From Chrysophaeum taylorii (Eukaryota > Sar > Pelagophyceae > Pelagomonadales > Pelagomonadaceae): DNA of 64,000 nt. The position numbers and the translations under genes were made by a program. The notes below the pieces were generated by a model, which saw nothing but the letters and a program-made list of their open reading frames with translations, was not told the origin of the DNA and made no database searches. The stretch is taken from positions 62,001 through 126,000 of the forward strand of contig JAQMWT010000428.1 of the NCBI GenBank assembly GCA_029834535.1, given 5' to 3'. Shown in pieces: positions 12,758 through 23,771 of the stretch. How positions within the stretch are numbered: the first letter of the stretch is position 1; each line of letters begins with the position of its first letter.

Positions 12758-13729
12758 ATGGAGAGTAAGAGTCTTGCGGAGCTCGTTGCCGAGATTCGCG
12801 AGGAGGGCGATGGCGAGTGCAACATGAAGCGGCGCGTCGCCGCGATGTCCGCGGAGCAGCTCGAGATCTACGTGCGTTTTCTCGAGAAGCGGCAGAAGGA
12901 ATCGAATGGTCGGATTCGCGAGGCGATCGTTGCGATTCTCGAGGAAGCGCATTTGCAAAAAAAGGGGGCGCACCCAATGCAGGCGCAGATGGAAGCGCAG
13001 CGCGAGAAGGACGAGAGAGATTTGGTCGAGCGCATCGCTGTCGCCGACGCTGCCCGAGTCCACTTCGAGAAACTGGCGCGGACAGAGCTAGAACGACTCG
13101 AGGACGAAAAGCGACGCGCGTACAGGCTGTCGAGCCGCTACCGCGAGTACAAGGCCTGGTTGATCCGGCGGAGGTTTGCGGGGGCGGCGGTGTTGGTTGC
13201 GATGGTTGGCGCTGCTGCTCTCGGCGTCTCCGGAACGTCGGGAGCGACCGGCGCCGCCGCGAGCTCTCTGTTTGCGGTGCTGGTGTTTGTGGCAATTGGT
13301 CTTCTTTATATCGGCCGCGCGCGCAGCCGGGCGCAGCTAGCGCCGTGGCGTTTTGACGACGCGAAATTCAATCAGGCCGTCGATAGGCGAGCCGAGGACC
13401 TTCTGACAAAGTGGGAAAACGAGCAGCGTCGCCTCAGAAACGAGGAGGCTAACGCGAATAGACAACCAATTCTCGAAAAACGCTCGGATAATTCGACAAA
13501 GTCCGCAGAAACTAAATGGCGACGACGCGTAGATTCTAGGGGGCGGCCGCCACCTTTTCCCCCTCGACGGGGGGAAGAAAGTACCCAACACCAAAACCGG
13601 ATCGCCTGGCAGGACCGCCTCCACGACGAGTGGCGCGACGAGCTGCGGCCGATACACGCGGCGGCGGCCGCCGCCGCCGCCAAGGTGGTGCTGCCGGTCG
13701 AGGCTGAGGATGAGCAGCGTAGGACGTGA
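12758..13729 (+). CDS. Unknown coiled-coil protein with two membrane helices
   Basis: The family is not recognised. The 323-residue product has a charged helical N-terminal half (about residues 1-140, rich in Glu, Arg and Lys, likely coiled coil), two hydrophobic segments (about 145-166, AGAAVLVAMVGAAALGV; and 172-191, LFAVLVFVAIGLLYIG) forming a hairpin, then a basic tail with a poly-Ala run near the end. The two charged ends would lie on the same side of a membrane. The start follows a TTAATTAATTAATT stretch directly upstream. G+C-rich codon use and length support a real gene. Confidence 0.65.
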   Translation: MESKSLAELVAEIREEGDGECNMKRRVAAMSAEQLEIYVRFLEKRQKESNGRIREAIVAILEEAHLQKKGAHPMQAQMEAQREKDERDLVERIAVADAARVHFEKLARTELERLEDEKRRAYRLSSRYREYKAWLIRRRFAGAAVLVAMVGAAALGVSGTSGATGAAASSLFAVLVFVAIGLLYIGRARSRAQLAPWRFDDAKFNQAVDRRAEDLLTKWENEQRRLRNEEANANRQPILEKRSDNSTKSAETKWRRRVDSRGRPPPFPPRRGEESTQHQNRIAWQDRLHDEWRDELRPIHAAAAAAAAKVVLPVEAEDEQRRT

Positions 13730-13960
13730 TGGAACGCGCCGGGGTTACAGTAGGACCGGGGCTCCTACAATGTTGTGATCTCCTCCAAGGACTCGCATGC
13801 CCCCCCCCCCCCTGTGGCAGGGTGTGCGATGTGCTTGGCGGTGTGTAATAATAATAAGGGAAAAGTCAAGTTTCCTAATAATGTCCTGTCCAACAAACAA
13901 GTCTCTATAGTAGTTTAATAATAATAATAAGATAGATGGAACTACTTCTTGTTTTAGTTC
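13730..13960. other. Intergenic spacer between convergent genes
   Basis: 231 bp between the membrane-protein stop and the UGGT stop. It holds a poly-C run at about 13801-13812 and ATAATAATA runs near 13846-13856 and 13915-13930 that could serve as AT-rich 3' signals. No ORF or RNA gene seen. Confidence 0.6.
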
Positions 13961-16900
13961 TCACGCAGCAGAAGAAACGATGGCGTTGACTTCGTCGTCG
14001 AGCTGGACCCAAGATTCGTTAAAGAGGGAGCCGTTGATGATGCGCTTGGCCATCGAAAGCTTGTTTTCCTTGTGTTGCGGGTTGTTGCAGAGGTCGATCG
14101 TCTTCGCGACGGGCTTCGTCGAGTCCGAGCACCAGGATTCGCACCAGAGCCATTCCTGGGGAAGCGTGAAGATAGGTATGGAGTGTTGGGCATAGTTTGG
14201 AAGGTCTTGGTCTAAATTGGAGAGGGAGTTAGGGTCTCGGGAGAGTTGGTCGTAGACGGCGCGGAGCTGGTCGCCCACGGCCATTCGCCGGAAGGCAACG
14301 AGGTCGACGACGTAGAGGGCCGAGATGTGGTAGGGTTTTCCCCGGAGATGATCTTTCCAGTAGCCCGATCTCCAGAACTGGAACCCGAGGGTTTCTGGCC
14401 TCGAGTCGCAGAAGGGCGCGTAGCCGTAGGGTTTTCCTTTGAGATCCAGGTTCCACAATTCGCGAAGATCGGAACGGACGACCTGGTCGGCGTCGACGTA
14501 AATGATCTTGGGTACGTTGAGTGGGAAGAGGACGTCCAAAAACAGGATTTTGTAGCCCCAGATGACGCGTTGCTTGACGGTCTGGCGGCGAAGCCATTCC
14601 GGCCATTTGTAGGTAACGTAGGCCACCGAAAAGTTGGTCGCCGCGGCAATCTTCGCGGCGTCCGACTTGAAGGCGGGAGTGAGGTAATTTTCGAATAACC
14701 AGAACTTCACGGGGCCCGAGGTGCGCTTGCGCACGCTCAGCATCATGATTTTGAGAAACCGTTCGTAGAGGGCGCCCGTGGCCAGGCTGAACACGTGTAC
14801 CGTATCTTCTTCTTCGTTCTTGGAGGAGGAGCTAGACGACGACGAGAACCAGCGGTCGAAGATGGACGACTTCCCCTCCTCAGTATCGTCGTCGTCGTCG
14901 TCGTCTAGGAGGTCGACGTCCTTGAACTGAGGCTTCTTCTTGACCCGGAGCTGGGTGGCGCCGCCGTCGAGGTCCGCCACGACGACCGGCACCTCGGCCA
15001 TGTCGTAGAGCTTCTCCGAGCGCGTGTTCGGCGCTAACTTTATTTCGAAAGCGCCGGGCTGACCGCGCAGCTGGAAGTATCCTAAATTCTGCATCACCAA
15101 CGTGTCTCTGCCTAACGGGTCCAACACCAGCTGAAGACCGTTGGGCGGTCGCCTTTCCTTGCTGTCGTAGCACTGACCTTGAACGACGAGCGACTTGAGC
15201 TCGTACTCGATGTCGTCGGATCCACCTCGAAGATTGTCGAGGTCTTGCGACGCTTTGGCCGTCTGGACGTCCCAGGCTTCGGGAGTGTCGATCTGGAGGG
15301 TCAGGACTTGGGACTTTGGCGTCGTAAACACAGCCGAATTGTCGTCGAGGACGTACCGATAATACTTCTGGAGCGGCATCTCCGAGAGGTCGAGGCTCGG
15401 CGTCAAAACGAGAGAGATGCTCACCACCGGAGCTGCCGATAAGCTGCTACGAAGGAACAAGAGAATAGATGATATCCTCTGAGCTTCCCGGGTGAGGGGG
15501 TCGACCACAGCAATCACCGGAACCGTGTTGGTGTTGTTGTCTTGCGTTTGTTGTTTGATGGTAAAGTCGCCGTCGAGGTTAATTTTTTCTCTAGAACCTT
15601 TTCGTCGCGACCTTTCGGCGGCTACGATCCTCACCTCGACGTCACCCTTGATTTTTTCCGCAATTTCCATTTCGTACGGAAGAATAAACTCGAGATCGTC
15701 GCGACTGAGGTTGGCTTTGATCTTGCGGCCGTTTATGATGATGTAATCATCGTCACCCGGCAAAAAACAAACGCGGACGCGAGGATCTTTCTGGGAAACG
15801 AGGTCTCGCCCGATTTGCTTCATCGCGTTCTTCTCCCCGGATATCACGATCCGCACGGGACCTTCGCCCTCGAATATTAACACGTTTTCAGCATCATCAG
15901 GCCGTTCGAGCGTCTCTTCGGGGTCGTCCAACAACAAATCCGTGTTGGGCGAGTATCTTTTTGGAATAGTAGTCGCATCGCCGTACAGAGCTTTGCCGTA
16001 TATGGATTTGGTACGATCGGTGACGATACCTCTCGACACCAAATCCGAAAGATATTGCTGCTCTTCCCCGAGGAGCGGCACCATCTGCTGCTGGAAATCT
16101 TCCAATTTCTTAATCTTCCCATTCAGCGCGAAGCAATTCGAAGGCAAATTCTTCGATTTCAAAAATTCGCCGACGGCGGTTTCGTATTCCGAAACGATCG
16201 AAGAAGACGTCGTCAACAGCCGTTCGGCTTCGGCCCGGGCCTCCTTTCCCAGCACGAAGGACGCGTTCTTTGGTTCATCCCGTGTCTTGCTGTTGACGGC
16301 ACCGACGTACGCCCTCAAAGGGTCTTCTTCGTCGTCGTCGTCCAAGACGCGAATCAAAAAGTCGAGAGCGGTCTTCGGACCGCGAGCGGCTCTCGCCAAC
16401 GCGAAGAGGGGCGCCAGTTTCCCGGAGACAACGAGGCCAAAGCGCACAGGATATCCCTGGTCGAGCATCATCTGCACGAACCGAATAGCTTCGTGCGGCG
16501 GCCCGTCCAACACCACCAACGCGGTATACAAATTCTTCGATATCGCGTGCAGCTGCCAGCTCGGATACAGGAGCTGTTGGACCGACCGCGGCCATCGCCG
16601 GTACATGTCGTCCTTCTCCAGGTTGTTGAGGTAGGTGACGGCGCCCTTCGAGCCGCTCAGCAGATCAATCCGCGCGGCCGCGGGCTTTTTAATCAAAGAC
16701 AAAGCGTCGCTCGCCTCGACGCGATCGCCTATTCTAGCCCGCTGCGACGCTTCCTCTCTCACCGCCTTCATCAGCGCGTGTATGGAGGTGTCGGCGGCGG
16801 AAAAATACACACCCCCCACATAAATACCCGGACGCGTTCCGGCACGCATCATCGCCCGGACCTGCCGTTGCGCCTTGATTCTCGTTTCCTCGTCGACTCT

Positions 16901-17836
16901 CGTCGTCGACACCCAAGTCGCGCGGATTGGAAAATCCTGCGAAACGTCCTGCAGCTTCTCGAACGGATCGTCTTTTGCTGCTGCTGCCAACACCGCAACC
17001 GACGCCTGAAGACTGAGGTCGCGGATTCGCCAGGCCTTGAGTTCCGACGTATCCAACGCGTCCCGAAGCTCGGACAATTTTTTTTTCAACTCGGGTTTTC
17101 TTTCGGCTAGTTTCGAAAACACGAGCCCTTCTATATCTCTATCGTCGAAAAAATCTTCGGAATTTTTGACGTCATCAAAGTTCTTGTACTCCATGTTCTT
17201 TATGTCGAGGCTCGCCCCAAACCCGGCAAGCAAGGTCCTCGCCTCGCCCTCCGGCTTCCATCGCAAGCAGAATCGGACGCGATCGTCGTCGCACAGAATT
17301 CTCAACCAGCGTTTGAATTCCGCGTTGAAGCTCGAAACGACCAACTCCACAACCTCGGCCCCCTCGCCGCGCCACACCTCCGTTCCGAGCCGCGTTCCCT
17401 CTCTGCACTCTTCTTCCACCGACGATTCGAGAGTTTCGCGGAAAGCGTCTGGCGTGCGCGCGACGACGCCGTTCCTCGCGACGAAAGCGACGGACTCCTT
17501 CGGAGCCGCGCCAGCGAGGGACCGGTGCGCCTCTACCCGCGCCGAGAACTCCCTCGTCGACAACGACACGCCCAGCAAAGCCTTCCCGGCGGCGTCGAGG
17601 GGCGCGGCCTCGATCGCCATACCTAGCGCCTCGGCCTCGTCCATCGTATCATTCAGCCGTTCCACAAATGTCCAGTACTTCTCCGGCGCGACCTCGGCGA
17701 CGAACTCGGCGGCCTCGAACAACGGCGACTCGGGAGACCGCGGCCACGGCGCATACATTTTCACCTCGTACCGCGCCCAACATCGAGCGCCCGCCCACAC
17801 CAACACCAACAACATGCCTTCTTCGCGAATCAACAA
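13961..17836 (-). CDS. UGGT: UDP-glucose:glycoprotein glucosyltransferase (UGGT)
   Basis: ER-lumenal folding sensor that re-glucosylates misfolded N-glycoproteins so they re-enter the calnexin/calreticulin cycle. The 1291-residue protein starts with a hydrophobic leader (MLLVLVWAGARCWA), carries the long thioredoxin-like sensor region, and ends with a GT8-type catalytic domain from about residue 1013. Conserved signatures there: FSLATGALYERF, RVIWGYKILFLD, the metal-binding YVDADQVVRSD (DAD near 1114), and LDQDLPNYAQHSIPIF. Length is near the family norm of about 1,500 residues, somewhat short. The extreme C-terminus (NAIVSSAA) lacks an HDEL/KDEL-type retention signal. A CCCTA motif lies just upstream of the start. 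Confidence 0.95.
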   Translation of the reverse strand: MLIREEGMLLVLVWAGARCWARYEVKMYAPWPRSPESPLFEAAEFVAEVAPEKYWTFVERLNDTMDEAEALGMAIEAAPLDAAGKALLGVSLSTREFSARVEAHRSLAGAAPKESVAFVARNGVVARTPDAFRETLESSVEEECREGTRLGTEVWRGEGAEVVELVVSSFNAEFKRWLRILCDDDRVRFCLRWKPEGEARTLLAGFGASLDIKNMEYKNFDDVKNSEDFFDDRDIEGLVFSKLAERKPELKKKLSELRDALDTSELKAWRIRDLSLQASVAVLAAAAKDDPFEKLQDVSQDFPIRATWVSTTRVDEETRIKAQRQVRAMMRAGTRPGIYVGGVYFSAADTSIHALMKAVREEASQRARIGDRVEASDALSLIKKPAAARIDLLSGSKGAVTYLNNLEKDDMYRRWPRSVQQLLYPSWQLHAISKNLYTALVVLDGPPHEAIRFVQMMLDQGYPVRFGLVVSGKLAPLFALARAARGPKTALDFLIRVLDDDDEEDPLRAYVGAVNSKTRDEPKNASFVLGKEARAEAERLLTTSSSIVSEYETAVGEFLKSKNLPSNCFALNGKIKKLEDFQQQMVPLLGEEQQYLSDLVSRGIVTDRTKSIYGKALYGDATTIPKRYSPNTDLLLDDPEETLERPDDAENVLIFEGEGPVRIVISGEKNAMKQIGRDLVSQKDPRVRVCFLPGDDDYIIINGRKIKANLSRDDLEFILPYEMEIAEKIKGDVEVRIVAAERSRRKGSREKINLDGDFTIKQQTQDNNTNTVPVIAVVDPLTREAQRISSILLFLRSSLSAAPVVSISLVLTPSLDLSEMPLQKYYRYVLDDNSAVFTTPKSQVLTLQIDTPEAWDVQTAKASQDLDNLRGGSDDIEYELKSLVVQGQCYDSKERRPPNGLQLVLDPLGRDTLVMQNLGYFQLRGQPGAFEIKLAPNTRSEKLYDMAEVPVVVADLDGGATQLRVKKKPQFKDVDLLDDDDDDDTEEGKSSIFDRWFSSSSSSSSKNEEEDTVHVFSLATGALYERFLKIMMLSVRKRTSGPVKFWLFENYLTPAFKSDAAKIAAATNFSVAYVTYKWPEWLRRQTVKQRVIWGYKILFLDVLFPLNVPKIIYVDADQVVRSDLRELWNLDLKGKPYGYAPFCDSRPETLGFQFWRSGYWKDHLRGKPYHISALYVVDLVAFRRMAVGDQLRAVYDQLSRDPNSLSNLDQDLPNYAQHSIPIFTLPQEWLWCESWCSDSTKPVAKTIDLCNNPQHKENKLSMAKRIINGSLFNESWVQLDDEVNAIVSSAA

Positions 17837-18124
17837 AAAGACTCTGGCCGCTAGTAGGGTTACTTACTTATTATTAAAGGGGTTCGTTCGTTTGGGTCCG
17901 AGGACCACACAGAAAAAATGTGCTTTTGCCATACAAAACAGAGGCTGTTGAGACGTTGCGCCTGAGCCGCCGCAAGCGACGGAGCGAGCTCGCTTCCTCC
18001 CTCCCTCAGGAAATTGATTAGGCTAATAAGTTGTTGTCAACCGCAGACTGGCTGTTGTTGTTAACTGGCACGCACTACCTACCGGCCTTTATAGTACTAG
18101 TCTCCGAAAAAAAAAAAAAAGGAA

Positions 18125-18155
<31 letters not shown>

Positions 18156-18517
18156 GAGGATGGATCATCGCGAATGCCACACGTCGTCGTCTTGGAGGAG
18201 GAGGAGAGCTTGTCTGCGCAAAGCTGGGAAGGGCGCCTTCCGGCCGGACGTCCCACAAAGTGAGACCATCTGGCGCGAGGCGCTCGACGCGAAGAGCCTT
18301 GCTTGCACCTTCTTCCTCCATATACATTGTGCCGCCGCGGCGTCGGGTCCAGGCTTGTCTTCTTCAAACAACGCACGAGGTTAGATTGTCGGTTTGCTTT
18401 GGAGACGTAGATAATAATAATAAACAAACGAGCGTGCGCTAATCAAACGCGCTCTCGGAAAGCCACCAAAATCGTCGTCGTAAGTAGGGATGATGATGAG
18501 AGTAGTTATTATTATTA
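17837..18517. repeat. Intergenic, low-complexity spacer
   Basis: 681 bp with no gene I can support. It holds the upstream region of the UGGT gene (TAGGGTTACTTACTTATTATTA at 17857-17877), a poly-A run at about 18107-18120 followed by a GTC repeat (18124-18155), and an ATT/TTA repeat at 18506-18522. ORFs here encode only Arg/Asp/Ser runs from the GTC tract. Confidence 0.6.
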
Positions 18518-20440
18518 TTAGAAGGCGAGGAGGCGGGCAGGGAGGCCGGGTCTCCAAAAGGACGCGCCGCGTTCGTATTCGTCCGTGCGCTCGAAAAAAT
18601 GGAATTGGAAATCGACATCGGGAGGCTCGCCGCCGGCGGTGGCTCGCCATGAGAAGGTGGTGGTGCCTTTCTCCTGGCCTGATCCTGATCCTGATCTCGT
18701 CGCGTTGTGGGGGAAGTGGTGGCCCGGGACCCGGAGGAGACCCCTGCGGAGGTCGAGGGTTAGACCCCCCGTCGAGAGGAGACCTGGACCCACGACTAGG
18801 ATGGGCGCAACCGAGGCGACGTAGGCCGCGTCCTCGAGCTTGGCCGCGTAAGGGTACCCAGCCAGACTCGCCTTTGCCTCGAAGGCTGTGGCGCCGTGGT
18901 TTTTGTGGTGGCTGCGGCCTTGAAAGTTGAGCGAAGCGGTCGTCACGACAAACACAACGGTGTCGCGGCTGTCGGGGAAGCTGGCGAACTCTTCAACCAC
19001 GACAACTCGCAGCGCGGGCGGAGGTTTGGGCGGTTTTCGCGGCGATTCGAACTGATGGAGTTGAGGGCAAAAGGACCCGAGCTCCGAGGAACGGACAAAG
19101 GGAACTAGCTTCTTCTTTGAGGGCGGCGGGCTTCTGAGGCGGCCGCGCCACAGCAACTCGGCGACGACCGAAGTCCGCGGCCAGACGCGGCACTCGAAGT
19201 TCGAGTGGTCGACGTGCTCCGTCCACATCGCGGCCTCGCCTCCGTCCATATCGCCCCAGCGGGAGAGGAGCTTCTTGTTCGCAAAGTCCCGCCACGTCGA
19301 AGGCCAATCGAGGTACCAGCACGACGCATCTACGACGCGGAGGTTTCGACTCAAAGCGACTCTGCTCGCTCGCTCGTGCTCGTTCGACCAACACTTCCAC
19401 GTCTCGACGACCCCCTTCGCGACGATAGGTCCCTCGAGGCCCTCTTGCCAGACCACCGGGGTCTTCTTGAGGCGCCGGACGATCGCAAGGACGCGGTCCA
19501 AAAACCGACGAAATAGGACTTTAGGATCTCCAGCGCCCGAAAGTCCTTCCGACCAACACTTAAATCGCATCTCGTCGCAACCCAGATGCAACAACGCGTC
19601 CGGAAAAATCTGCGAAACTTCGGTCAACACGCGTTCCACAACCTCGTAGGTTTCGGGTATGGTGGGATCTAGCGCGGGGATGTCGGAGGGCGTCGCGGCA
19701 CGGATCGACGCGGTCGAGCAGTTCACCACGAGGCGCGGGTAGGCTCGTCCCCACGACTTGGTGTGCGCGGGCACGTCGATCTCGGGGACGATTCTCACGC
19801 CAAAAAAACGCGCAAACTCCACCAGACCCTCGAGCTCCGATACCTCGTAGATTTGCTCCGGCGAAAAGGCCCCTTTCCTCGCGAGCTCGGGACTCCGTCG
19901 CAGCTTCGCGGGAAACGACTGCGAATCCGTCAAATGTAAATGCAAAACGTTCATTTTGTGCAGCGAAAGGGCCACGATAGTCCGCCGGAGCAGAGGGATC
20001 GGCAAAAAGTGTCGCGCGACGTCCACGAGGAGACCGCGGTGTCGCTTCAGAGGCCTGTCTCGGACCCGCGTCGCCTCGCCCGGCACGAGCTGTCTCATCG
20101 TATCGAGAGCGTACACGATTCCATATATCGATGTAGCCGACGCCACCGACCGCCGCGCGACCGTCAAGTTATAAGAGTAATCCGTCTTTTCCGACAGCTC
20201 CTCGTTCTTTCCGGTGTAAATCTCCAGCACCTCCACGCCGCCGCCCTCGACACGCGGCGCGTGCCGCTCCAACCGGGAGACGGCCGCGGTCACGACCTCC
20301 GACGCGTGACCGATGACCACGCGGAACCCGGGGGCGAGCCCACCGACAACTCCATCCCCCTTAAGGGGGGACACCACAAGGGGGCTCGGCCACGCGCTCT
20401 GTGCTGCGCCATGGGCGACCGCACCCAGCAAAAATATCAT
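18518..20440 (-). CDS. Beta-hexosaminidase, GH20
   Basis: Predicted exo-beta-N-acetylhexosaminidase of the secretory or lysosomal system, removing GlcNAc/GalNAc from glycans. The 640-residue protein has a short hydrophobic N-terminus (MIFLLGAVAHGAA), a GH20b-like domain, then the catalytic barrel with HRGLLVDVARHFLP, KMNVLHLHLTDSQSF, VPEIDVPAHTKSWG and the catalytic Asp-Glu pair in HLGCDEM (about residues 289-290). The family usually has HLGGDE; here the second Gly is Cys. Later WQEG and WCRG-like equivalents occur around residues 335-445. About 180 residues follow the usual barrel end and are Pro/Gly-rich, an unusual C-terminal domain. A CTAACCCTA motif sits just upstream of the start. Confidence 0.92.
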   Translation of the reverse strand: MIFLLGAVAHGAAQSAWPSPLVVSPLKGDGVVGGLAPGFRVVIGHASEVVTAAVSRLERHAPRVEGGGVEVLEIYTGKNEELSEKTDYSYNLTVARRSVASATSIYGIVYALDTMRQLVPGEATRVRDRPLKRHRGLLVDVARHFLPIPLLRRTIVALSLHKMNVLHLHLTDSQSFPAKLRRSPELARKGAFSPEQIYEVSELEGLVEFARFFGVRIVPEIDVPAHTKSWGRAYPRLVVNCSTASIRAATPSDIPALDPTIPETYEVVERVLTEVSQIFPDALLHLGCDEMRFKCWSEGLSGAGDPKVLFRRFLDRVLAIVRRLKKTPVVWQEGLEGPIVAKGVVETWKCWSNEHERASRVALSRNLRVVDASCWYLDWPSTWRDFANKKLLSRWGDMDGGEAAMWTEHVDHSNFECRVWPRTSVVAELLWRGRLRSPPPSKKKLVPFVRSSELGSFCPQLHQFESPRKPPKPPPALRVVVVEEFASFPDSRDTVVFVVTTASLNFQGRSHHKNHGATAFEAKASLAGYPYAAKLEDAAYVASVAPILVVGPGLLSTGGLTLDLRRGLLRVPGHHFPHNATRSGSGSGQEKGTTTFSWRATAGGEPPDVDFQFHFFERTDEYERGASFWRPGLPARLLAF

Positions 20441-20526
20441 ACTACTATCTATGTAGTAGGGTTAGTTAGTTAGTTATTGTGTGATGACAGCACCAGCATT
20501 CTTTTTCTTCTTTCGTTTTTTGGGTA

Positions 20527-23500
20527 TGCAATTTTTGGTGAACTGATGATTTGAAGTCATGAACACGTCCCCCCCCTACGTGGTGGTGGTTAAAGTGAAC
20601 CAACCTCTTGGTAAAGTGAACTACTACACTTTTTTTTTTTTAAAAGCGCCGGTCCCTGCCGCGCCCCGTCAGTTCCGTGTTTCTAGCGCGCTATTTATTT
20701 ATTTATTTATTTATTTATTGCCTCCTACTAGGTCTGGTGCTCTTATATTCATTCGCGTTTCGGGGGGGGGAGGGAGGAGTTACCGTGGATGGGGTTCAGT
20801 GTTTCTTTTACTTTAGGAGGCGATGTGAACCAACGAACGAACGAACGAACGACCGACCTCGGTATCTTCTTCGTCTGGTTCTTCCTTATCAATCTCCATC
20901 TCCAAAAAAAGTCTTCGGCGAATCAATCATGGTGCTCTCGGCGTTTTTGAAAAACTCGGTCTCGTGTCACACGAGGTCCCTCAGGTAATTAATCCGGGCC
21001 GCCGCCGCCGCCGCAATGAAGAAATTATTGTTCGTGCGCAGTATGCTGGCAACAACTTTGTCCGTCTCGTCCGCGCCGAGCAACGTATTGTCAGGACATG
21101 ATTTCCAATGCTCAGGCAGCGCTCACAGTAGTAGCTCTGCGCGCCATGAGTACCAATTGAAAAATCCCTTAGAGGAGGCTCTCGCCATGTCCGGAAGGAA
21201 GAAGGAACCCATACTGCTGCATGGTGAGCCGTCGATACAGCTTTTTTTCAACATCGTCGAGCACAGCCAGATCTGTGAAGCCGACTTCATCCTTCTTCTC
21301 AAGCTCAGGATAATGCTCTTTCCAGTTGAGCGACCTCGAGAGCCTGATGATCCATTGAGTGAAGACCTGTTCAAACTCCAAAAGTTGAAATCGGGCATCT
21401 GGTTCTCAGGCATAGGAAAAGGCTCATCGCCACTAATGTCGTCGTCGTCCCAAGCGTCGGGTGCGTCGAGTGCCGCCATGAGATTGCGGGCAGACGCAGG
21501 CTCGGAGGGCGGCGCATGCTTGGAGGAAGTCTTTGCCTTTTTTTTCGCGGTGGAATGCAGTCCGTGCACCGTAAATCACATATTCTTCCTTGAGCAAGCA
21601 ACTTCCTGGCCCGAGCTCTCTGATTGAACGACGGATGCCGGCAGTTGATAGTCCGAAATTCAAGAAGGAAGGCAATCAGCTCGCGATCGTTGAATTCGTA
21701 GTCGAAGTGACGCACGTAGTTTTCATTATTCCCGCAAAACCGAGACGCTCACATTCGAGAATAATAGCCCGCTCAAGACAGGTTTTTGCCGGTCTCGCTG
21801 AGATCGTCAACATCGAGACAGTCTTACGTGGCACGGATTTCGCAGTTATTTATGTTCGGGAGATCAATGACTTCTAGCGTGCTCGCAGAGACTCGATCAT
21901 GTTGTGCCTGATCAATGCGGCGCACGCAGCCAGGTATAAGTGTTCATGTTGCACGAAAACAACGGGGTCATCCGTTATAGCAAAAAAATCGCCTCGAATT
22001 CAGCCAACGCCACCCATTGCTCAGCACTGATTGTCCAGGGGAGTCCAATGTTGGTAGCCGTGTACAGTTTTTTTTGCACGTGGTGCATACGCAGCAACGA
22101 ACGAATAAGTTGGTAGCGCGCCCGGAACCTCATCTTATAGAGGTCGAGCTTGAGCTTCGGCGATATATTTCCTCGGCTGTAATGGCAAAAGCGCATGCAG
22201 ATCCTTCAAACGTGTGTGCCGTAAGAAAAGTACTTGGCTCCATCGTGGGCACTGTTTAGCAGCTCCTGGCGAGCTGGGAATGGATTGATCACCTGCTTGC
22301 CTCTGGATCGTGTCAAGTCGCCACATGCCGCTGCCGAGATCTTTGAGATATCATGCATGTCACACACGCTTCGATCTCAACAAAAAATTCTTCGGCGACG
22401 CCAATTGTGCAGCCCGGTCTTGAACAATGGTTGCGCCCGCCAAATCGATATCGATTCCCGCACGCTCCGCGACTACAGAACGGAGCAGGGAAGCCGTGAC
22501 GGAATCGGTTCCGTCGTCAGCTGGAACGAGGCCCACGCGGGAACACCGTCTCAACGCCACTCCAATCGGGCCAGGCCAATGGCCTGTCGCTTGAACTTGT
22601 CCTCGAGTGTCCCGCCGTCATGCAGCACCTGGGCGAATGGATTGCCGAAAGCCGCCGCTTCATAACACTCCTTAATCACGTGCTTCAAGATTCGAACAAA
22701 GCAACGATGTTCAGCGTCCACCCATTCAAACAGCGCCTTTCGAGTCATGAACGAGGGCGCTTGCCTTTTCCGCCGCCACCGCCGCGGTAATAATACGCCG
22801 CCTCAATTATTTGGTTGCGATGATCTTCGTCGTCATCAAAGGTGCGCTTGGAAAAAATCCGCTGCGACGCGTACACGTAGTGCCGATCCAGGAATGCCAT
22901 CAGGGAAGAGTGCGTTGCCTGGCTGGGCATATGGCCATGAAGTATCTCGTAATATCCGATTTACCCTTCGATGCAGCCATAACGCCCACGGCCGTCATAA
23001 AAAACGCCCTCCTTTTCTTGGTCTGTCTTCTGTTTCTTGGTGAGCTGTTGATGTCCCAGCTCGTCGAATCCTCCTCCGGATGCGCAGCCTTGAAGTGGGC
23101 CGGCCCCAAGAGGGCATGGTCGTCTGCCGCGTGCCTTTCTTGAAGTCGCTCGTCACCACCTTGAGGCGCTCCCAGCTCAGGATACACGCATGCGTCGTCG
23201 GCTTCCCACTGGTCAGCGCGGTGGTCAGGATGATGTTCCTTCAGTCGACGCACGCAGTCCCACCACCACACCTTGGAAAAACCTGGTTGTTCGTCCACTT
23301 TTGTTGCCGGGTGTGTTATCCACGTCACAACATCGACATCGCCTCGTTCTTGTGAACTTCCTCCTTCTGTTCCGCGTTTAAATTCCTCCTCCTCATCATC
23401 AACATTATCCTCCACCTCCAGGTAGCGCGGCTCGACTTGGCTCATGTCAGGGTCAGGCCGTCAGCCAAAGTGAATGAATGTGAAGTGAACATTGGACTTC

Positions 23501-23583
23501 GGACAAAAAAGTTCGGTGAAGTGAAGTGAAGTGAACAAAATTCAGCGAACCTAGTGAAGTGAGCCCAGTGAATTCCCAACGCT
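20527..23583 (-). mobile_element. hAT-type DNA transposon, copy 2 (decayed)
   Basis: A second copy of the 8683-11779 element in the same orientation, alignable over nearly its whole length with few substitutions and small indels. The right terminus AGTGAATTCCCAACGCT is identical (23567-23583). The left terminus differs: only a loose TTGGG(T)AT(G)CA match remains near 20519-20530, so the left end is mutated or truncated. Copy-specific changes include an ATTT expansion (20692-20718), a shorter GCC run, and loss of the CTTT run present in copy 1. It begins about 80 bp upstream of the hexosaminidase start. Confidence 0.8.
21016..23445 (-). pseudogene. hAT transposase remnant in copy 2
   Basis: The longest pieces are 22900-23445 (181 aa, MSQVEPRYLEVEDNVDD start, then the BED-finger region in the wrong frame ending in HFKAAHPEED), 22551-22748, 22360-22560, 21975-22196 and 21123-21569. 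The frame break inside the BED finger (CIRC half in one frame, HFKAAH half in another) is the same as in copy 1, so it predates the duplication. Confidence 0.6.
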
Positions 23584-23771
23584 CCTCTTGGTCATCAAAA
23601 CTTCTTGACTGCGGATACTCGCGGTTGTAGTCCCAAAATCGGCGAAAAAAAGGCGGGGTCGGTGTCTTTTCTCATTAAAGTCTCTGGCTTGTCCTGCTTC
23701 GTCTCGCATGCCTGCTACTCGACCATTCTGGGTCTGTGCGACAACGAGCCAAGCGTTTATATTTATGTCGG

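Noticed and set aside
18089-18427. Several short frames over the GTC tract
   Set aside because: All are open only because of the trinucleotide repeat and encode Asp, Thr or Arg runs.
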